Below, in pieces: positions 33,905 through 43,489 of a stretch of 64,000 nucleotides of DNA. Location of the stretch: the NCBI RefSeq assembly GCF_034675845.1, contig NZ_JAUCCU010000001.1, forward strand, positions 1,922,001-1,986,000, in the 5' to 3' direction. Origin of the DNA: Castellaniella sp. GTDB lineage: Bacteria; Pseudomonadota; Gammaproteobacteria; Burkholderiales; Burkholderiaceae_B. Made by a program: the position numbers and the translations under genes. The notes under the pieces are model-generated. The model was not told the origin of the DNA and made no database searches. It was given only the letters and a program-made list of their open reading frames with translations. Every line of letters begins with the position of its first letter. Position 1 is the stretch's first letter.

Positions 33905-34591
33905 ATGCTCCTTTGCCGCCCTGTCATACAACGATTCGGCATCAACACCAAAGGCCGGGATCTTGCTGTGGGCGACATTCACGGATGTTTCAGCAAGCTG
34001 GAATCTATGCTGCAAAAAATCCGGTTTGCGCCGGAGGAAGATCGGCTTTTCTCGGTGGGCGATCTGGTTGATCGCGGACCAGAATCGCACCATGTGCTCG
34101 ATTGGCTGAATCGCCCTTGGTTCCATGCTATTTGCGGTAATCATGATCTGATGACTTGGCGCAGGGCTATCGGTGATCCATATCCCGGCGTCGATCATAC
34201 GATGCACGGCGGGCAATGGCTGGATGCATGCAATACAGCCGAAAAACAACAGATCGCGCAGCGCCTGCGTGCATTGCCTCTGGCGATAGAGGTGGAAACA
34301 GCGCAGGGCATCATCGGGATCGTGCATGCTGACTTTCCTTATGATGACTGGCAGGCCATGCACAGAGAACAACCCAGTGATGATGACGAAAAAATTTGCC
34401 TGTGGTCATCGGATCGTTATCGTGCGCAGTACACACAACCGATCAAGCATGTGCGAGCTGTGGTGCATGGGCATACGACTCTGCCGAAATTAACCCAATT
34501 GGGCAATGTTTTCTATATTGATACAGGTGGTTGGCGTGCCGATGGAAGGTTCACGCTGTTGGATTTGCAGAGGCTAAAAGCGGTTTGCTGA
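33905..34591 (+). CDS. Calcineurin-like metallophosphoesterase (PPP-type serine/threonine phosphatase)
   Basis: 228 residues from ATG 33905. All metal-site motifs of the PPP family are present: GDIHGCF, GDLVDRGPES, GNHDLM, a His near HADFPYDDW and the last GHTTL. The short single-domain form resembles bacterial PrpA/PrpB and lambda phosphatases, acting on phosphoproteins or small phosphates. An upstream in-frame ATG at 33791 adds unrelated residues. It stands alone and is divergent from the DUF4239 gene. Confidence 0.88.
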   Translation: MLLCRPVIQRFGINTKGRDLAVGDIHGCFSKLESMLQKIRFAPEEDRLFSVGDLVDRGPESHHVLDWLNRPWFHAICGNHDLMTWRRAIGDPYPGVDHTMHGGQWLDACNTAEKQQIAQRLRALPLAIEVETAQGIIGIVHADFPYDDWQAMHREQPSDDDEKICLWSSDRYRAQYTQPIKHVRAVVHGHTTLPKLTQLGNVFYIDTGGWRADGRFTLLDLQRLKAVC

Positions 34592-34736
34592 TTACTTCAT
34601 TGTCACGCCGATCTAACGCGGCTCCGGCATCGCTGGGGGACGGCTCCACTGAGCGTTGTGGATTTTCCTGCTTCAGGGCGTCGTCATGTCTTTGATTTAC
34701 TGGCTAAAATACGCCAATTAAATTAAGGAATCATTC

Positions 34737-35618
34737 ATGAATGCCCGTCTGATGCGGCTGTGTGGGGCGCATTTTTACTTGCAAAGGCTGGGTGGGCCCG
34801 TCATTGTCATGTGCGTGCTCGCCTGGTTGCTGCTTTCGTTGCCGGGGGTTGCCCGTGCTGCGGTCGAAGACATTGTCTTTCCGGCACAAGTGCAGCAAGG
34901 TGCCATGGTGATCGGCAAGGTGCCGCCCAATAGCCAGGTCGTCTATGGCGAACGCAGTCTGTCTGTGACCGATTACGGTACCGTCGTATTTGGCGTGGCT
35001 GCAGATGCCAATGGGCCTTTGCAACTGCGGGTGATGCCCCCCGGGGGGGCTGCGGTTCAGGTCGATATCACGGTGCAGACACGCGACTGGCCCACTGAAC
35101 GGGTCAGTGGCCTGCCGCCCAAAACCGTTTCACCACCGCCCAAATTGGCCAAGCGCATCCAGGCAGAACAGGTGCGCGTGGCCCAGGCGCGTGCGCACAG
35201 CGATTTGGGGACCGGCTTCGCGCAGGCCTTCATTTGGCCCGTGCGCGGGCGTGTGTCAGGGCGCTTTGGCAGCCGACGTGTCTACAATGGCGTACCAGGG
35301 GCCGGGCATTCGGGCATGGACATCGCTGTCCCACAAGGCACCCCCGTCAAGGCACCCGCCGGGGGCCGGGTGGTGTTTGCCGATCCCGATCTGTACCTGA
35401 CTGGGGGGACGGTGCTGCTTGATCACGGCTATGGCATAGGGTCTAATTTTCTTCACCTGTCACGCCTGGATGTTCGTGTGGGTGATGTGATCCGCCAAGG
35501 CCACGTCATCGGGCTGGCCGGTGCAACTGGCCGGGCCACAGGCCCCCATGTGCATTGGGGCATGACGTGGTTTGATGTGCGCATCGACCCCTTGCTGGTG
35601 GTAGACAGGCGGCCGTAA
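34737..35618 (+). CDS. M23-family metallopeptidase (LytM-type)
   Basis: 293 residues with an N-terminal signal/anchor (VIVMCVLAWLLLSLPGVARA). The C-terminal LytM domain has the zinc motif HSGMD (HxxxD) and HVHW (HxH), and a GRFGSRRVYNG start. With both Zn motifs intact it can be an active peptidoglycan endopeptidase. The middle region is a beta-type domain, probably M23-associated. TTAAGGA precedes the start. No paired gene suggests a specific role. Confidence 0.88.
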   Translation: MNARLMRLCGAHFYLQRLGGPVIVMCVLAWLLLSLPGVARAAVEDIVFPAQVQQGAMVIGKVPPNSQVVYGERSLSVTDYGTVVFGVAADANGPLQLRVMPPGGAAVQVDITVQTRDWPTERVSGLPPKTVSPPPKLAKRIQAEQVRVAQARAHSDLGTGFAQAFIWPVRGRVSGRFGSRRVYNGVPGAGHSGMDIAVPQGTPVKAPAGGRVVFADPDLYLTGGTVLLDHGYGIGSNFLHLSRLDVRVGDVIRQGHVIGLAGATGRATGPHVHWGMTWFDVRIDPLLVVDRRP

Positions 35619-35649
35619 CGCCTTGTGGCTGCGTCATGATGGCGAGCTT

Positions 35650-36600
35650 TTATGAAAAGCGCCAGCAGGCGTGCAGCAGTGGGGTACTGAGTATGCTGAT
35701 CAGGTGGCGGTTCAGGTAGTCGGTTTTATCCGGATTTGGTCTGAATCGTAATGTTGCAAGCCCAGTGAAGGTTGCAAATCTGCGTAGACACCGATGAATA
35801 TACAGGTGTGTGGCTGTTTCTTCTGGCGGCCGGGTGTAGCGGCCCTCTTCGGGCAACTGGCTTTGCAGCATAGGAAAAGCCCTTAGGAATGCCTTTGCGT
35901 AAAAATCAACAGGGCGTTCGTCTTTACCGTATTTTTCCAGCAAATATACGGTGAATAAAAAAGATTGCTGGGCGAAGGGTAAATCAGGATAGCGATCCCA
36001 ATAGGCCCAATTGAATTGACGGATATAGCATTCCAGCAGGGCTGGATACAGGCCATCACCGTCATTGTTTTTTAGTAATTTTCGGCATTTCTGGCTGATG
36101 ATCAGCCGCCCTTTGTATTTGCGGACAAAACCAGCCAGCGTGGCAAGGACATGCACGATGTGCAGTTCGATGAAGTCTGTCTCTGTACTGACGGGGCCAT
36201 ACCAACCATCGTCGTCTTCATGAAATGTTGATCGGTAGTCCTCGGCCAGTGTGCGGCAGACTGCGCGAGGCAGGTTGCCCTTGGCCGTCGGCTTTAACCC
36301 GTCATCGCCCATAGCATCTCTCAGGCGCAGAAATAACCAGACTAGCGGCGTCTGACTGCATGCGCTCAGAGGCACTTTATCTTGGAAGGCAACCAGGGCA
36401 GGGCTGTCGAATGGTGCGTACAGGATCTGGCTCATCTGTTCGGGTGACAAGCCATGGAAGTCATCCACTGCGCGGCGGTTGTGCTCGATAAAGAATGTCT
36501 CTGCGCAGGTCTGGGCGGATTCGATTGTTGGGAACGCATCTTGCGACATGGCGTCTTGCAAGGCTTTGATGATTGGGTTTTGTCGATTGATGTCTGACAT
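35650..36600 (-). CDS. Hypothetical protein, 316 residues
   Basis: Not recognised with confidence. The sequence is soluble, with an N-terminal FFIEHNRRAVDDFHGLSPEQMSQIL segment. That FHGLSPEQM motif is seen in the N-terminal part of proteins that often accompany SEC-C or plasmid ORF-3-like domains. The rest is helical, rich in aromatic and charged residues, with no clear catalytic motif. A TTG at 36609 is an alternative start. It lies between the M23 gene (convergent) and the GMC dehydrogenase (same strand, 26 bases). Confidence 0.6.
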   Translation of the reverse strand: MSDINRQNPIIKALQDAMSQDAFPTIESAQTCAETFFIEHNRRAVDDFHGLSPEQMSQILYAPFDSPALVAFQDKVPLSACSQTPLVWLFLRLRDAMGDDGLKPTAKGNLPRAVCRTLAEDYRSTFHEDDDGWYGPVSTETDFIELHIVHVLATLAGFVRKYKGRLIISQKCRKLLKNNDGDGLYPALLECYIRQFNWAYWDRYPDLPFAQQSFLFTVYLLEKYGKDERPVDFYAKAFLRAFPMLQSQLPEEGRYTRPPEETATHLYIHRCLRRFATFTGLATLRFRPNPDKTDYLNRHLISILSTPLLHACWRFS

Positions 36601-36626
36601 GATGAGCAAATGTTGGGGGTGCGAAT

Positions 36627-38253
36627 TCAGGCGTCCGCCCGGAATCGCTGCACGATAATATCAGCCGTTCGCAGGCTGAGGGCGGCGATGGTCAGGGTGG
36701 GGTTGGCGGTGCCTCCAGTGGGGAACACGCTCGAACCCAGCACGTACAGATTGGGGTGATCGTGGCTGCATGATTGTGCATCCACGACCGAATGGCGCGG
36801 ATCGGATCCCATGCGGCAGGTGCCCATGATGTGTCCGGCGCCAAAGAAATCCGGCGCGTGCTGTATGGCGCTGGCGCGCAGACGCCCGAAGATTTCTTCA
36901 TGATCTTGCCGGGCCTGTCGCATGCCCTGGCGCGCGTAATCATCGACGCGGTAGCGGATGTGCGGCAGTGGCACCCCGTAAACGTCTTGCTTCTGGGGAT
37001 CCAGCGTCACCTGATTATCGGCTTCGGGCAGTTGTTCGGTCAGGGCGGTCAGGCGCAGGTGGCGAGCCGTTTCATGCTGCAGGGCACGATCCAAAGCCTG
37101 TGCATCTAGACCGCGACTGGCTAGCTGGGCTGCCAGTGGCAGTGGGCCGCCGGTGGGCCAGTTCCAGCCATCGTTGCCGATCTCGATGCGGTAGGCGCTG
37201 TGATCGCGACGAAAATCGCCGTCGCGCAGATTTTCGATCCCAGACGTAGACAGGGGCCCCCGGTAGGGGTAGACCGGGTCCTGACTGAGCGCCCACGACA
37301 GTTGGACCGGGTGGTCCATCAGATTGCGTCCCACCTGGTCTGAGCTGTTGGCCAGTCCAGCAGGCCAGGCTGCGGACCGCGAGGCCAGCAGCAGCCGGGG
37401 GGTTTCGATGGCATGGCAGGCCAGGATGAATATGCTTGCCTGAACCTGCCCTTCGGATTGATCCCAGCGGCGGAATCGGGCGGTGGTGATTTGGCCCTGG
37501 GCATCCGGGATCAATTGCACCACTGTGCTTTGATCCAGCAAGCGGGCGCCGGCCGCCTGAGCTTTTTTCAGGTGGGCAGTGGCGTCGTATTTCGCCTGGA
37601 TCGGACAGACCGGAATGCAACTGGAGCTGCCGCAGCATGGTGGTCTTTCATCATGTACGACCGAATTGCGCGCCTGTGGCGTGGCCTGGACCTCGAAGCG
37701 GGTGTCGCCCAGGGTCTGGGCCAGCGTGTGGTCCAGATAGGTTTGCGGGATGGGCGGCAGCAGAAACGGGCCGCTGCGCGGTGAACCCAGATCGTGGCTG
37801 GAATCCCCCGACACCCCGAGCGCATGCTCGGCTTGCAGGTAGAAGGGCTCCAGGTCGGCATACGTGATCGGCCAATCCACCCCGCGGCCGAACCGGGTTT
37901 GTGTCTGAAAGTCGCTGGGCACGAGGCGCAGGCAGGTGCCTAGCCAGTGCCAGGTGGTACCCCCCACCACCTTCAGGTAGGTGCTCTTGAAGAAGTCGGG
38001 GCCTTCCTGCTGATACCAATCGCCCAGGCGGTCCGAGGTGGGATGGATGGCCTCGGGCTGCACTGGGTAGGCGCATTCGGGCACCTTGATGGCGGCATCC
38101 CGGAAATGTTGCACCGCTTGATTGCGGTCCACGGGTTTGCCCGGCCTCAATGATGAGAATCCGCAGGCCGGCTTGCGCCAGCCGCGTGGCGGCCAGCGCG
38201 CCAGCGATGCCGGAGCCGACAATGACAACATCCGCTTGTAAAGGTTGGGTCAT
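36627..38253 (-). pseudogene. GMC-family FAD-dependent dehydrogenase large subunit, frameshifted (possibly a sequence error)
   Basis: The N-terminal frame (from ATG 38253) gives the FAD Rossmann motif ADVVIVGSGIAGALAA and LRILIIEAG, then leaves the family sequence. The following frame resumes with KPVDRNQAVQHF and runs to the end. It carries PVCPIQAKYD (a Cys-rich GMC loop), GGTANPTLTIAAL and GTCRMGSDP. Removing one G from the GGG that reads as CCC at 38140-38142 joins the frames, giving about 541 residues. Family members oxidise sugars or sugar alcohols (fructose, gluconate, sorbitol) in the periplasm with a small subunit and a cytochrome. The single-base excess in a short G run is like the one in essential prfA, so the gene may be intact in reality. 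Confidence 0.8.
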
Positions 38254-38271
38254 GCGTTTTTCTTGGAAGTT

Positions 38272-38703
38272 TCAGGTAGATGGAGTCTGGGGTGCTTCGG
38301 ACCAGTAGCCGGTCGGCCCGCCGCAACTGCCCGGTGCGTGCAGGAACGAGGCGCTGCCCCAGGCCAGGGCGTGCACGAAACCCACCAGGACGGCGCCATC
38401 GGAGGTCTGTATCGAACCGGAAAACCAGGCAGCCCGCAATTCGTCGGCCAGGGGCGTGTCGTTTTTTACGTTCTGGTACAGCGCCTGCAGGCGGGAGAGT
38501 TTTCCCTGGTCTTCGAGTGCATGCAGAATGCGCTGCGCCATGCCGCGATCCAGCGCTTCCGGGGGGCGTCCGCAGAGTTCGGCGCTGAACTGAATGAACG
38601 TGTCGAGCGGCATCGGGACGTCTTGCGCCCATCCGGCCTTAGGCAGTCCCAGCGTTAGCGTGGAAAGAGTGCCCAACATCAGGGAGCGGCGTTGTGTATC
38701 CAT
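38272..38703 (-). CDS. Small subunit of a membrane-bound FAD-dependent dehydrogenase (sorbitol/fructose dehydrogenase type)
   Basis: 143 residues with a twin-arginine-like signal (MDTQRRSLMLG, cut near GWAQ). The body fits the FAD-SLDH / gluconate dehydrogenase small-subunit family, with WFSGSIQTSDGAVLVGFVHALAW near the end. These subunits escort the GMC large subunit through the membrane. It lies 18 bases upstream of the large-subunit gene. No cytochrome subunit is adjacent, unlike fructose dehydrogenase. Confidence 0.75.
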   Translation of the reverse strand: MDTQRRSLMLGTLSTLTLGLPKAGWAQDVPMPLDTFIQFSAELCGRPPEALDRGMAQRILHALEDQGKLSRLQALYQNVKNDTPLADELRAAWFSGSIQTSDGAVLVGFVHALAWGSASFLHAPGSCGGPTGYWSEAPQTPST

Positions 38704-38867
38704 GCAGATGCCCGTCTTTGGTAGAAGGGCGGCTGGATGCCGACCCCAGGTTCATGATAACCCGAGGTGGCCGTGCTTTCGCATTGATGAAGCCCGTTGC
38801 AGCTAGGGTGCGGTCCTCTGAATGTGATCATTCAGAGCACTGATGGGCATTTTGGCGCGTTCATCTG

Positions 38868-38897
38868 GTTCTCCATGCAAAATAGGCATAGTTTGAA
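38868..38897 (+). repeat. Copy A of a short element found before toxin-antitoxin loci
   Basis: Contains TTCTCCATGC and AATAGGCATAG, an imperfect inverted pair (ATGC and GCAT about 7 bases apart). Similar stretches occur at 45132, 48452 and 52780, each 60-95 bases upstream of a toxin-antitoxin start. Here it precedes a broken antitoxin gene. Confidence 0.7.
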
Positions 38898-38935
38898 CGG
38901 ATGAGCAAATAAACCCGCTTACGTTCTTGTTTTGC

Positions 38936-38953
38936 TGTATTCGATAGAATACA
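38936..38953. promoter_or_regulatory. Palindromic operator-like site before a broken higA
   Basis: TGTATTCGATAGAATACA is a perfect 18-base palindrome 7 bases before the antitoxin fragment. A related palindrome lies before the intact module at 48516. It looks like an autoregulation site left after loss of the toxin gene. Confidence 0.55.
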
Positions 38954-38960
38954 ACTGCTC

Positions 38961-39122
38961 ATGTACACGACTGAGGCTGCCTCGCAGCTGGGCGTGTCGC
39001 GCGTACAGTTTTCCCGGTTCATCAACGGGCGGTCTGGCGTGAGTGATGCCAAGGCGCGGGCAATGATCGTGTGCAACGGCATCGCGCGGGCCATCGACTA
39101 CTGGCGCGAGGTATCGGACTAG
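38961..39122 (+). pseudogene. HigA antitoxin fragment fused to an unrelated tail
   Basis: A 53-codon frame. Residues 4-27 (TEAASQLGVSRVQFSRFING) equal the helix-turn-helix of the HigA antitoxins at 48834 and 53633. The N-terminal 20-odd residues and the toxin gene are missing. Residues 28-53 (DAKARAMIVCNGIARAIDYW) do not belong to HigA and resemble the helicase part of type I restriction subunit HsdR. It looks like a deletion junction, not a working gene. Confidence 0.6.
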
Positions 39123-39157
39123 CTTGACAGACACTGCTTCAGGCTCTTGAAAAATGG

Positions 39158-40427
39158 CTACTCGAGCCCGCCTTGCCGCTTCCAGCGTTTCAAATCCAGA
39201 TATAGCCGACGCGCACTTTCCTGGTAGCCATCCAGGGTGAAGTGCACCAGATCCTTGCCGACCAGGCCGCGTGCTTGCCAATCCAGCATGGGGCAAGCCC
39301 CCCCCATGGCGCTTTCCCAATCCCAATAAAGGGTGTGCTGGGATTTGGCCACGGTTAATTGGGCCTGTTTGACCGCTTTGTGATGCGGTGGTCGCCGATG
39401 GGCACAAGGCAGATGATCGTCCGTGGCAGCTTGTAGGGCGTCGGGGGCGGCAATCAGCAAAACGGCTGCTTGGGGCAGTGCGTTACGCACGGTGCGGATG
39501 CCGGCTGTCAGTGATGCTTGCAGGGCAGTTAGGTCCAGATCCGGGTCAAAAGATTCGTTTGTGCCATAGGCGATGATGACCAAATCAGCCTGGGTGGCGG
39601 TCAGGTTGGGCCGGCCAGTCGGCCTGCCATTTGGCCCAGATGTCTTGACGTGCCCCATTGCTGCCGATGGGTGAAACCAATACACCGTGCTGAGTGTCTT
39701 TTTCTAGCCAAATACCCCCGAGTTCAGTTTTTTCGGCGTCAGGGGCTGTCAAGGTAAAGGGCAGTTGCACCAAGGTGCTGACATAGGCCCAGCCGCCAAT
39801 CGGTTCGGTCTTGGTCTGGGGGGCGGCCAGGGTGTAGCGACCTGCGCGGCTGCTGACGTGCAAGGCCTGGGCATCGGCCGTTTGGCGCAGCAGCAGCGTC
39901 GCCCGGTAACGCTGGGTGTTCGGCTGGTGGCTATCGACCCGTATCCAAGCGTTTTTCTTGCTGGCCCGGGCAATATAGCCGCCCAAGGGAAAATGGTTGG
40001 ATGTATCGGTGCGGCTGCTGGTGAGCTGCCAGTCTTTCGACTGAGTTTTGACTAGGCTGTGTCCCATGCCGCGTACATTCATGGGGGTGATCCAGCCGAT
40101 GCCGGCATCGCCCATGTCGGCTTGCAGGCGTGACCGCAAGCCCTTGGTGAATGTATCGGATGCCGTGTGTGAATCACCCAGTTGGACAATGCGTAAGAGG
40201 CGGCCTGCCTGCAGGTGTTGTTTTAAGGCGGTGGCATGAGGGTCGCCAAAATCTTGCAGGCCCAGGTGATGGGTTGGGCGCTGGTAGTCGGGGGGCGGTG
40301 AAGGAACGCGGCGTGGTGTCAGCGATTCTGGGGGGGGCGGGGCCGAGCAGCTGGCAAGCAGTAGCAGGCTGGTGCTGATGCTTGCCAGAGCAGCCCATCG
40401 GGCCGTGTGATGCCGTAATGAAAACAT
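39158..40427 (-). pseudogene. SGNH/GDSL-hydrolase-type lipoprotein, frameshifted (possibly a sequence error)
   Basis: From ATG 40427 the protein has a lipobox (LLLLASCS) and block I GDSHTASDTF of an SGNH hydrolase. The frame ends at about 39585. The next frame carries block III AYGTNES and block V DLVHFTLDGYQESA with catalytic Asp and His. Dropping one base from the GGG at 39608-39610 joins the two into one protein of about 420 residues. It is the last gene of an MBOAT / DUF459-SGNH / SGNH unit and probably transfers acetyl groups to a surface polymer. The periplasmic face is set by the lipoprotein signal. Confidence 0.75.
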
Positions 40428-40448
40428 GGAAAATGCAGTGGTTTGGTT

Positions 40449-41651
40449 TCAATCTTGTGGTGTGTTGGGGGCTGGTCCCTGAATGCGTGTCAAAATAGCC
40501 TGAGACAGCAGTTTTTGCCCCGTGACGGTAAAGTGTACGCCGTCGTCGATACGCACTTTGACCTTTTTGTGGTCGATATCGGCGTATGCATTAAATTTGC
40601 CGGCGGTCTGGCCCAGGGCTTGGTTGCTGTCGATAATGATTCCTTGGGCGGCGTCTACCTCGGTGGCATATAGCGTGTTCAGATATCGCATGCCATCGTC
40701 CAGTTTTTTGTTTTTCATGACAGGGGCTTGCAGCCAGATGATGGTGGCTTGGTGGGCGCGGGCTGTATCCAGCAGGGTACGGATACGGGCACGGTATGCG
40801 GTTTCCCAGGCTTCGGATTTGAATTTGGCATAGGGTTGGCCTTTTTCTACGGCAAAGGCCCAAGGGTCGTTGGGCCCTAAAAACACCACCATCAAGCGGA
40901 TATCCGGGTATTGATCAAATGTGGTTTCTACTGTTTTGGGCCAGTTGAAAAAGCCGGGGTAGGCCAGACCGGTGCTTTGTTTGCTCAGGTCCAGGCTTTC
41001 GATGCCGTATTCTTTGGTCAGAACACGGCGCACATGCGGGGCCACGCCTTGCATCATCGAATCCCCCACAAAGAAGACACGGTCTGTTTTATTCAATACG
41101 ATGGTTTCATGGGGCGTTGCCGCGTTGACAGACTCTGGAAAAACTGGGTCTGGCTCTGTTTCAGGGTTGGCCTGGAGTGGGGGGAAATCCTGTGTGGCCA
41201 AAGGGGTTTCGGGGGCCAAAACGGGTTCTGAGGCCAATGTCGGGACAGTAGCCAGGGGGGGGTCTGAGGGCAGAATGTCCGCTGTGCCAGCATAAAGGTT
41301 TGAAGCTAAGTCTGCTGTGGGGTGGAGGGCTGGTGCTGTCTGCCACAGCAAGGGGAGGATCTGCGTGGCGTGTGTGTCAAATTGCTGCCAACGCTCGACC
41401 CAGGCTTGTCGCTTGGCGTCCATGCCCTGTTGCCATTGCGCACCCAATTGCCCGATGGGCCCGGCCGACCAGGCGCTCCAGGGTGGTTCCTGGTGATAGG
41501 TTTGGCGCCAGTATTCGTCGATTGACCCTTGCATCAGCCAAGCCAGACCGATCGCCACCGAAAGCAGCGTGACAAACAGGCCCGACAGGGCCCGGCCCAA
41601 TGGGGTTGCTGTAGGTAGAGCGGGCGGGGTGTCGGGTTTAGAAGCTGGCAT
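40449..41651 (-). CDS. DUF459-type SGNH protein, probable periplasmic O-acetyltransferase
   Basis: 400 residues. One N-terminal membrane anchor (about 20-43) is followed by a Pro-rich linker (residues about 115-180). The SGNH domain shows block I FFVGDSMMQGVAPH, block III GPNDPW and block V DDGVHFTVTGQ with Asp and His. DUF459/OAP-like proteins often accompany MBOAT acyltransferases. It overlaps the MBOAT gene by 14 bases and is followed after 21 bases by the second SGNH gene. Confidence 0.82.
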   Translation of the reverse strand: MPASKPDTPPALPTATPLGRALSGLFVTLLSVAIGLAWLMQGSIDEYWRQTYHQEPPWSAWSAGPIGQLGAQWQQGMDAKRQAWVERWQQFDTHATQILPLLWQTAPALHPTADLASNLYAGTADILPSDPPLATVPTLASEPVLAPETPLATQDFPPLQANPETEPDPVFPESVNAATPHETIVLNKTDRVFFVGDSMMQGVAPHVRRVLTKEYGIESLDLSKQSTGLAYPGFFNWPKTVETTFDQYPDIRLMVVFLGPNDPWAFAVEKGQPYAKFKSEAWETAYRARIRTLLDTARAHQATIIWLQAPVMKNKKLDDGMRYLNTLYATEVDAAQGIIIDSNQALGQTAGKFNAYADIDHKKVKVRIDDGVHFTVTGQKLLSQAILTRIQGPAPNTPQD

Positions 41652-43041
41652 AGATAAATGAGGGTATCCCCGGGGGAGATAAAAACAGGGCTAGCCAGAC
41701 CAGCAGGCCAATGGGCAGGGGCAGAACGGCCCAGTGCAGACGATGGACATGATCCAGCCCCCACTGTGTCCCCTGCGCTAGCAAGGGATAAAGCCGTAAT
41801 ACGATCCATAGGCCAAACAGATACAAGGGTGAATTGAATTGCAGGGTCTGGCTGTAGTGGGTGCTGAGGGTGTTCAGAAAAGCCAGGCTCTGGGTCAAAT
41901 CTGTGCTACGGAAAAAAATCCAGGCGATGGAAACCAGCAAAAACGTGCTGGCATTGGCCAGCACGGGCATGGTGTTTTGCACCCGGTCGCGGCCCAGCCA
42001 GCGGTCGCCCATGTTCAGCAGCACCATGCCCAGGCCGTGGATACCGCCCCAGATCAAGAAGTTGGCACTTGACCCGTGCCACAGCCCCGACAGCAACAGG
42101 GCAATCATCAAATTGACCTGAGTACGCCACCAACCCAGGTGTGACCCCCCCAGGGGGATATACACATAATCGCGTATCCAGGTGGACAGACTAATGTGCC
42201 AGCGTTCCCAGAAATGGCGCAGGTTGCTGGCCAGATACGGCGCACGAAAATTGACCGGCAGCTTGAACCCCAGCAGCAGGGCCAGGCCCGTGACTAGGTC
42301 GGTATAGCCTGAAAAATTAAGGTATAGCTGCCATGAATACGCCAGCAAGCCCAGCAAGGCATCCAGGGCGTGGTAGCCGTCCGGGTCGGCAAATACCGGG
42401 TCGGCCCAGGCATTGGCCAGCCAGGCGCCCAGGCAGACTACTTTGGCGATGGCCAGCGCAATTAGCAACAGACCTTTTTGGTATTGCATCAGTTGCCGTG
42501 GGTTCTTACAGTCGATTTGTGGCAAAAAGACCTGGGCGCGGTTGATGGGTCCTGCCACGATGCTGGGGAAAAAGGCTAGGTAAAGGGCCAAGGTCGGTAG
42601 GGATACAGCCTGGATTTCTGCCCGCTGCAAGGCGACCAGATAGCTGATGGAATGAAAGGTATAAAACGAGATCCCTAGCGGAACCATAATCTGGATAGCA
42701 GGAATCCAGGAGGTCAGACCCGCTGCCATCAAGGCGGTATTGATGCTGTCGCGAAAAAAATCAAAATATTTGAAAATCGCCAGATTCAGGGTGGCCAGCG
42801 TCAGGGCCAAGATCAGAGCCAGGCGGTTCTTTCCCCGCGTGCGCACAATGGCATGACCGCAGGCATAGATGCCCAGCGAATAGGCAATGACCATCAAGAC
42901 AAACCACGGGTGGGCACTGGCCAAAATGAAATAGCTGGCGGCCAGCAACAGGACATTTTGTACGTCGGGCCAACGCACACAGCTCCAGTACAAAACCAGG
43001 AACAGCAAGAAAAAACTGGAAAACTCCAGTGAAAGAAAATT
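41638..43041 (-). CDS. MBOAT-family O-acyltransferase (AlgI/PatA-like)
   Basis: 467 residues from ATG 43041. About eleven hydrophobic segments; the MBOAT core is HFWERWHISLSTWIRDYVYIP and the conserved His lies in LLSGLWHGSSANFLIWGG. AlgI/PatA types move acetyl groups across the membrane to periplasmic SGNH partners, which then acetylate alginate, peptidoglycan or another glycan. Two such partners follow in the same unit, so a three-part O-acetylation pathway is inferred. The polymer acceptor is not identified; no alginate genes are near. Confidence 0.88.
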   Translation of the reverse strand, partial: NFLSLEFSSFFLLFLVLYWSCVRWPDVQNVLLLAASYFILASAHPWFVLMVIAYSLGIYACGHAIVRTRGKNRLALILALTLATLNLAIFKYFDFFRDSINTALMAAGLTSWIPAIQIMVPLGISFYTFHSISYLVALQRAEIQAVSLPTLALYLAFFPSIVAGPINRAQVFLPQIDCKNPRQLMQYQKGLLLIALAIAKVVCLGAWLANAWADPVFADPDGYHALDALLGLLAYSWQLYLNFSGYTDLVTGLALLLGFKLPVNFRAPYLASNLRHFWERWHISLSTWIRDYVYIPLGGSHLGWWRTQVNLMIALLLSGLWHGSSANFLIWGGIHGLGMVLLNMGDRWLGRDRVQNTMPVLANASTFLLVSIAWIFFRSTDLTQSLAFLNTLSTHYSQTLQFNSPLYLFGLWIVLRLYPLLAQGTQWGLDHVHRLHWAVLPLPIGLLVWLALFLSPPGIPSFIYASF

Positions 43042-43153
43042 CATGAAAAATTGCGCAGCCAAGTGGCCGAAAGATTGTAAGAGAAAACAGGCTAAACTCG
43101 GATGGCAGCAGGTTAAGAAAAAAGCTGATGACGGTCAATCTCTGCGTGGGGCC

Positions 43154-43393
43154 TTAGGGAACTTCTGGTCGGGGGCCGATCTCAATGTCGGGTTTGAGCA
43201 CCTTGAAGCCGCGCTCGATGTCGGCCAGAGACTTGTAGCGACTCACCACGTCCTGTGGCGATAGGTCCGGGACATTAGTCACCAGCAGCAGTTTGCCATC
43301 CATGGCGCGCGCCAAGGCCAGTGCCGACTCGTCGATCTGATAGGTGAAGAGTTCGCTTTTGAGATCTACCCGGATGATGCATCGCAGATGCAG
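43154..43393 (-). pseudogene. Remnant of an IS1634-type transposase (C-terminal part)
   Basis: The minus frame ending at the TAA at 43154-43156 reads DLKSELFTYQIDESALALAR, then LLLVTNVPDLSPQDVVSRYK and SLADIERGFKVLKPDIEIGP. That is the typical DDE-transposase end of the IS1634 group (YKSLADIERGFRVLK). The rest of the element is gone. Confidence 0.7.
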
Positions 43394-43489
43394 TTCAGTT
43401 ACGGGGGGTTTATGGCTCGGAAGTATGCATTATTATTCTGAGGCTGATAAATAAAATCAGTTAGAGAACAGCCTGTTCATTGGATCGAT

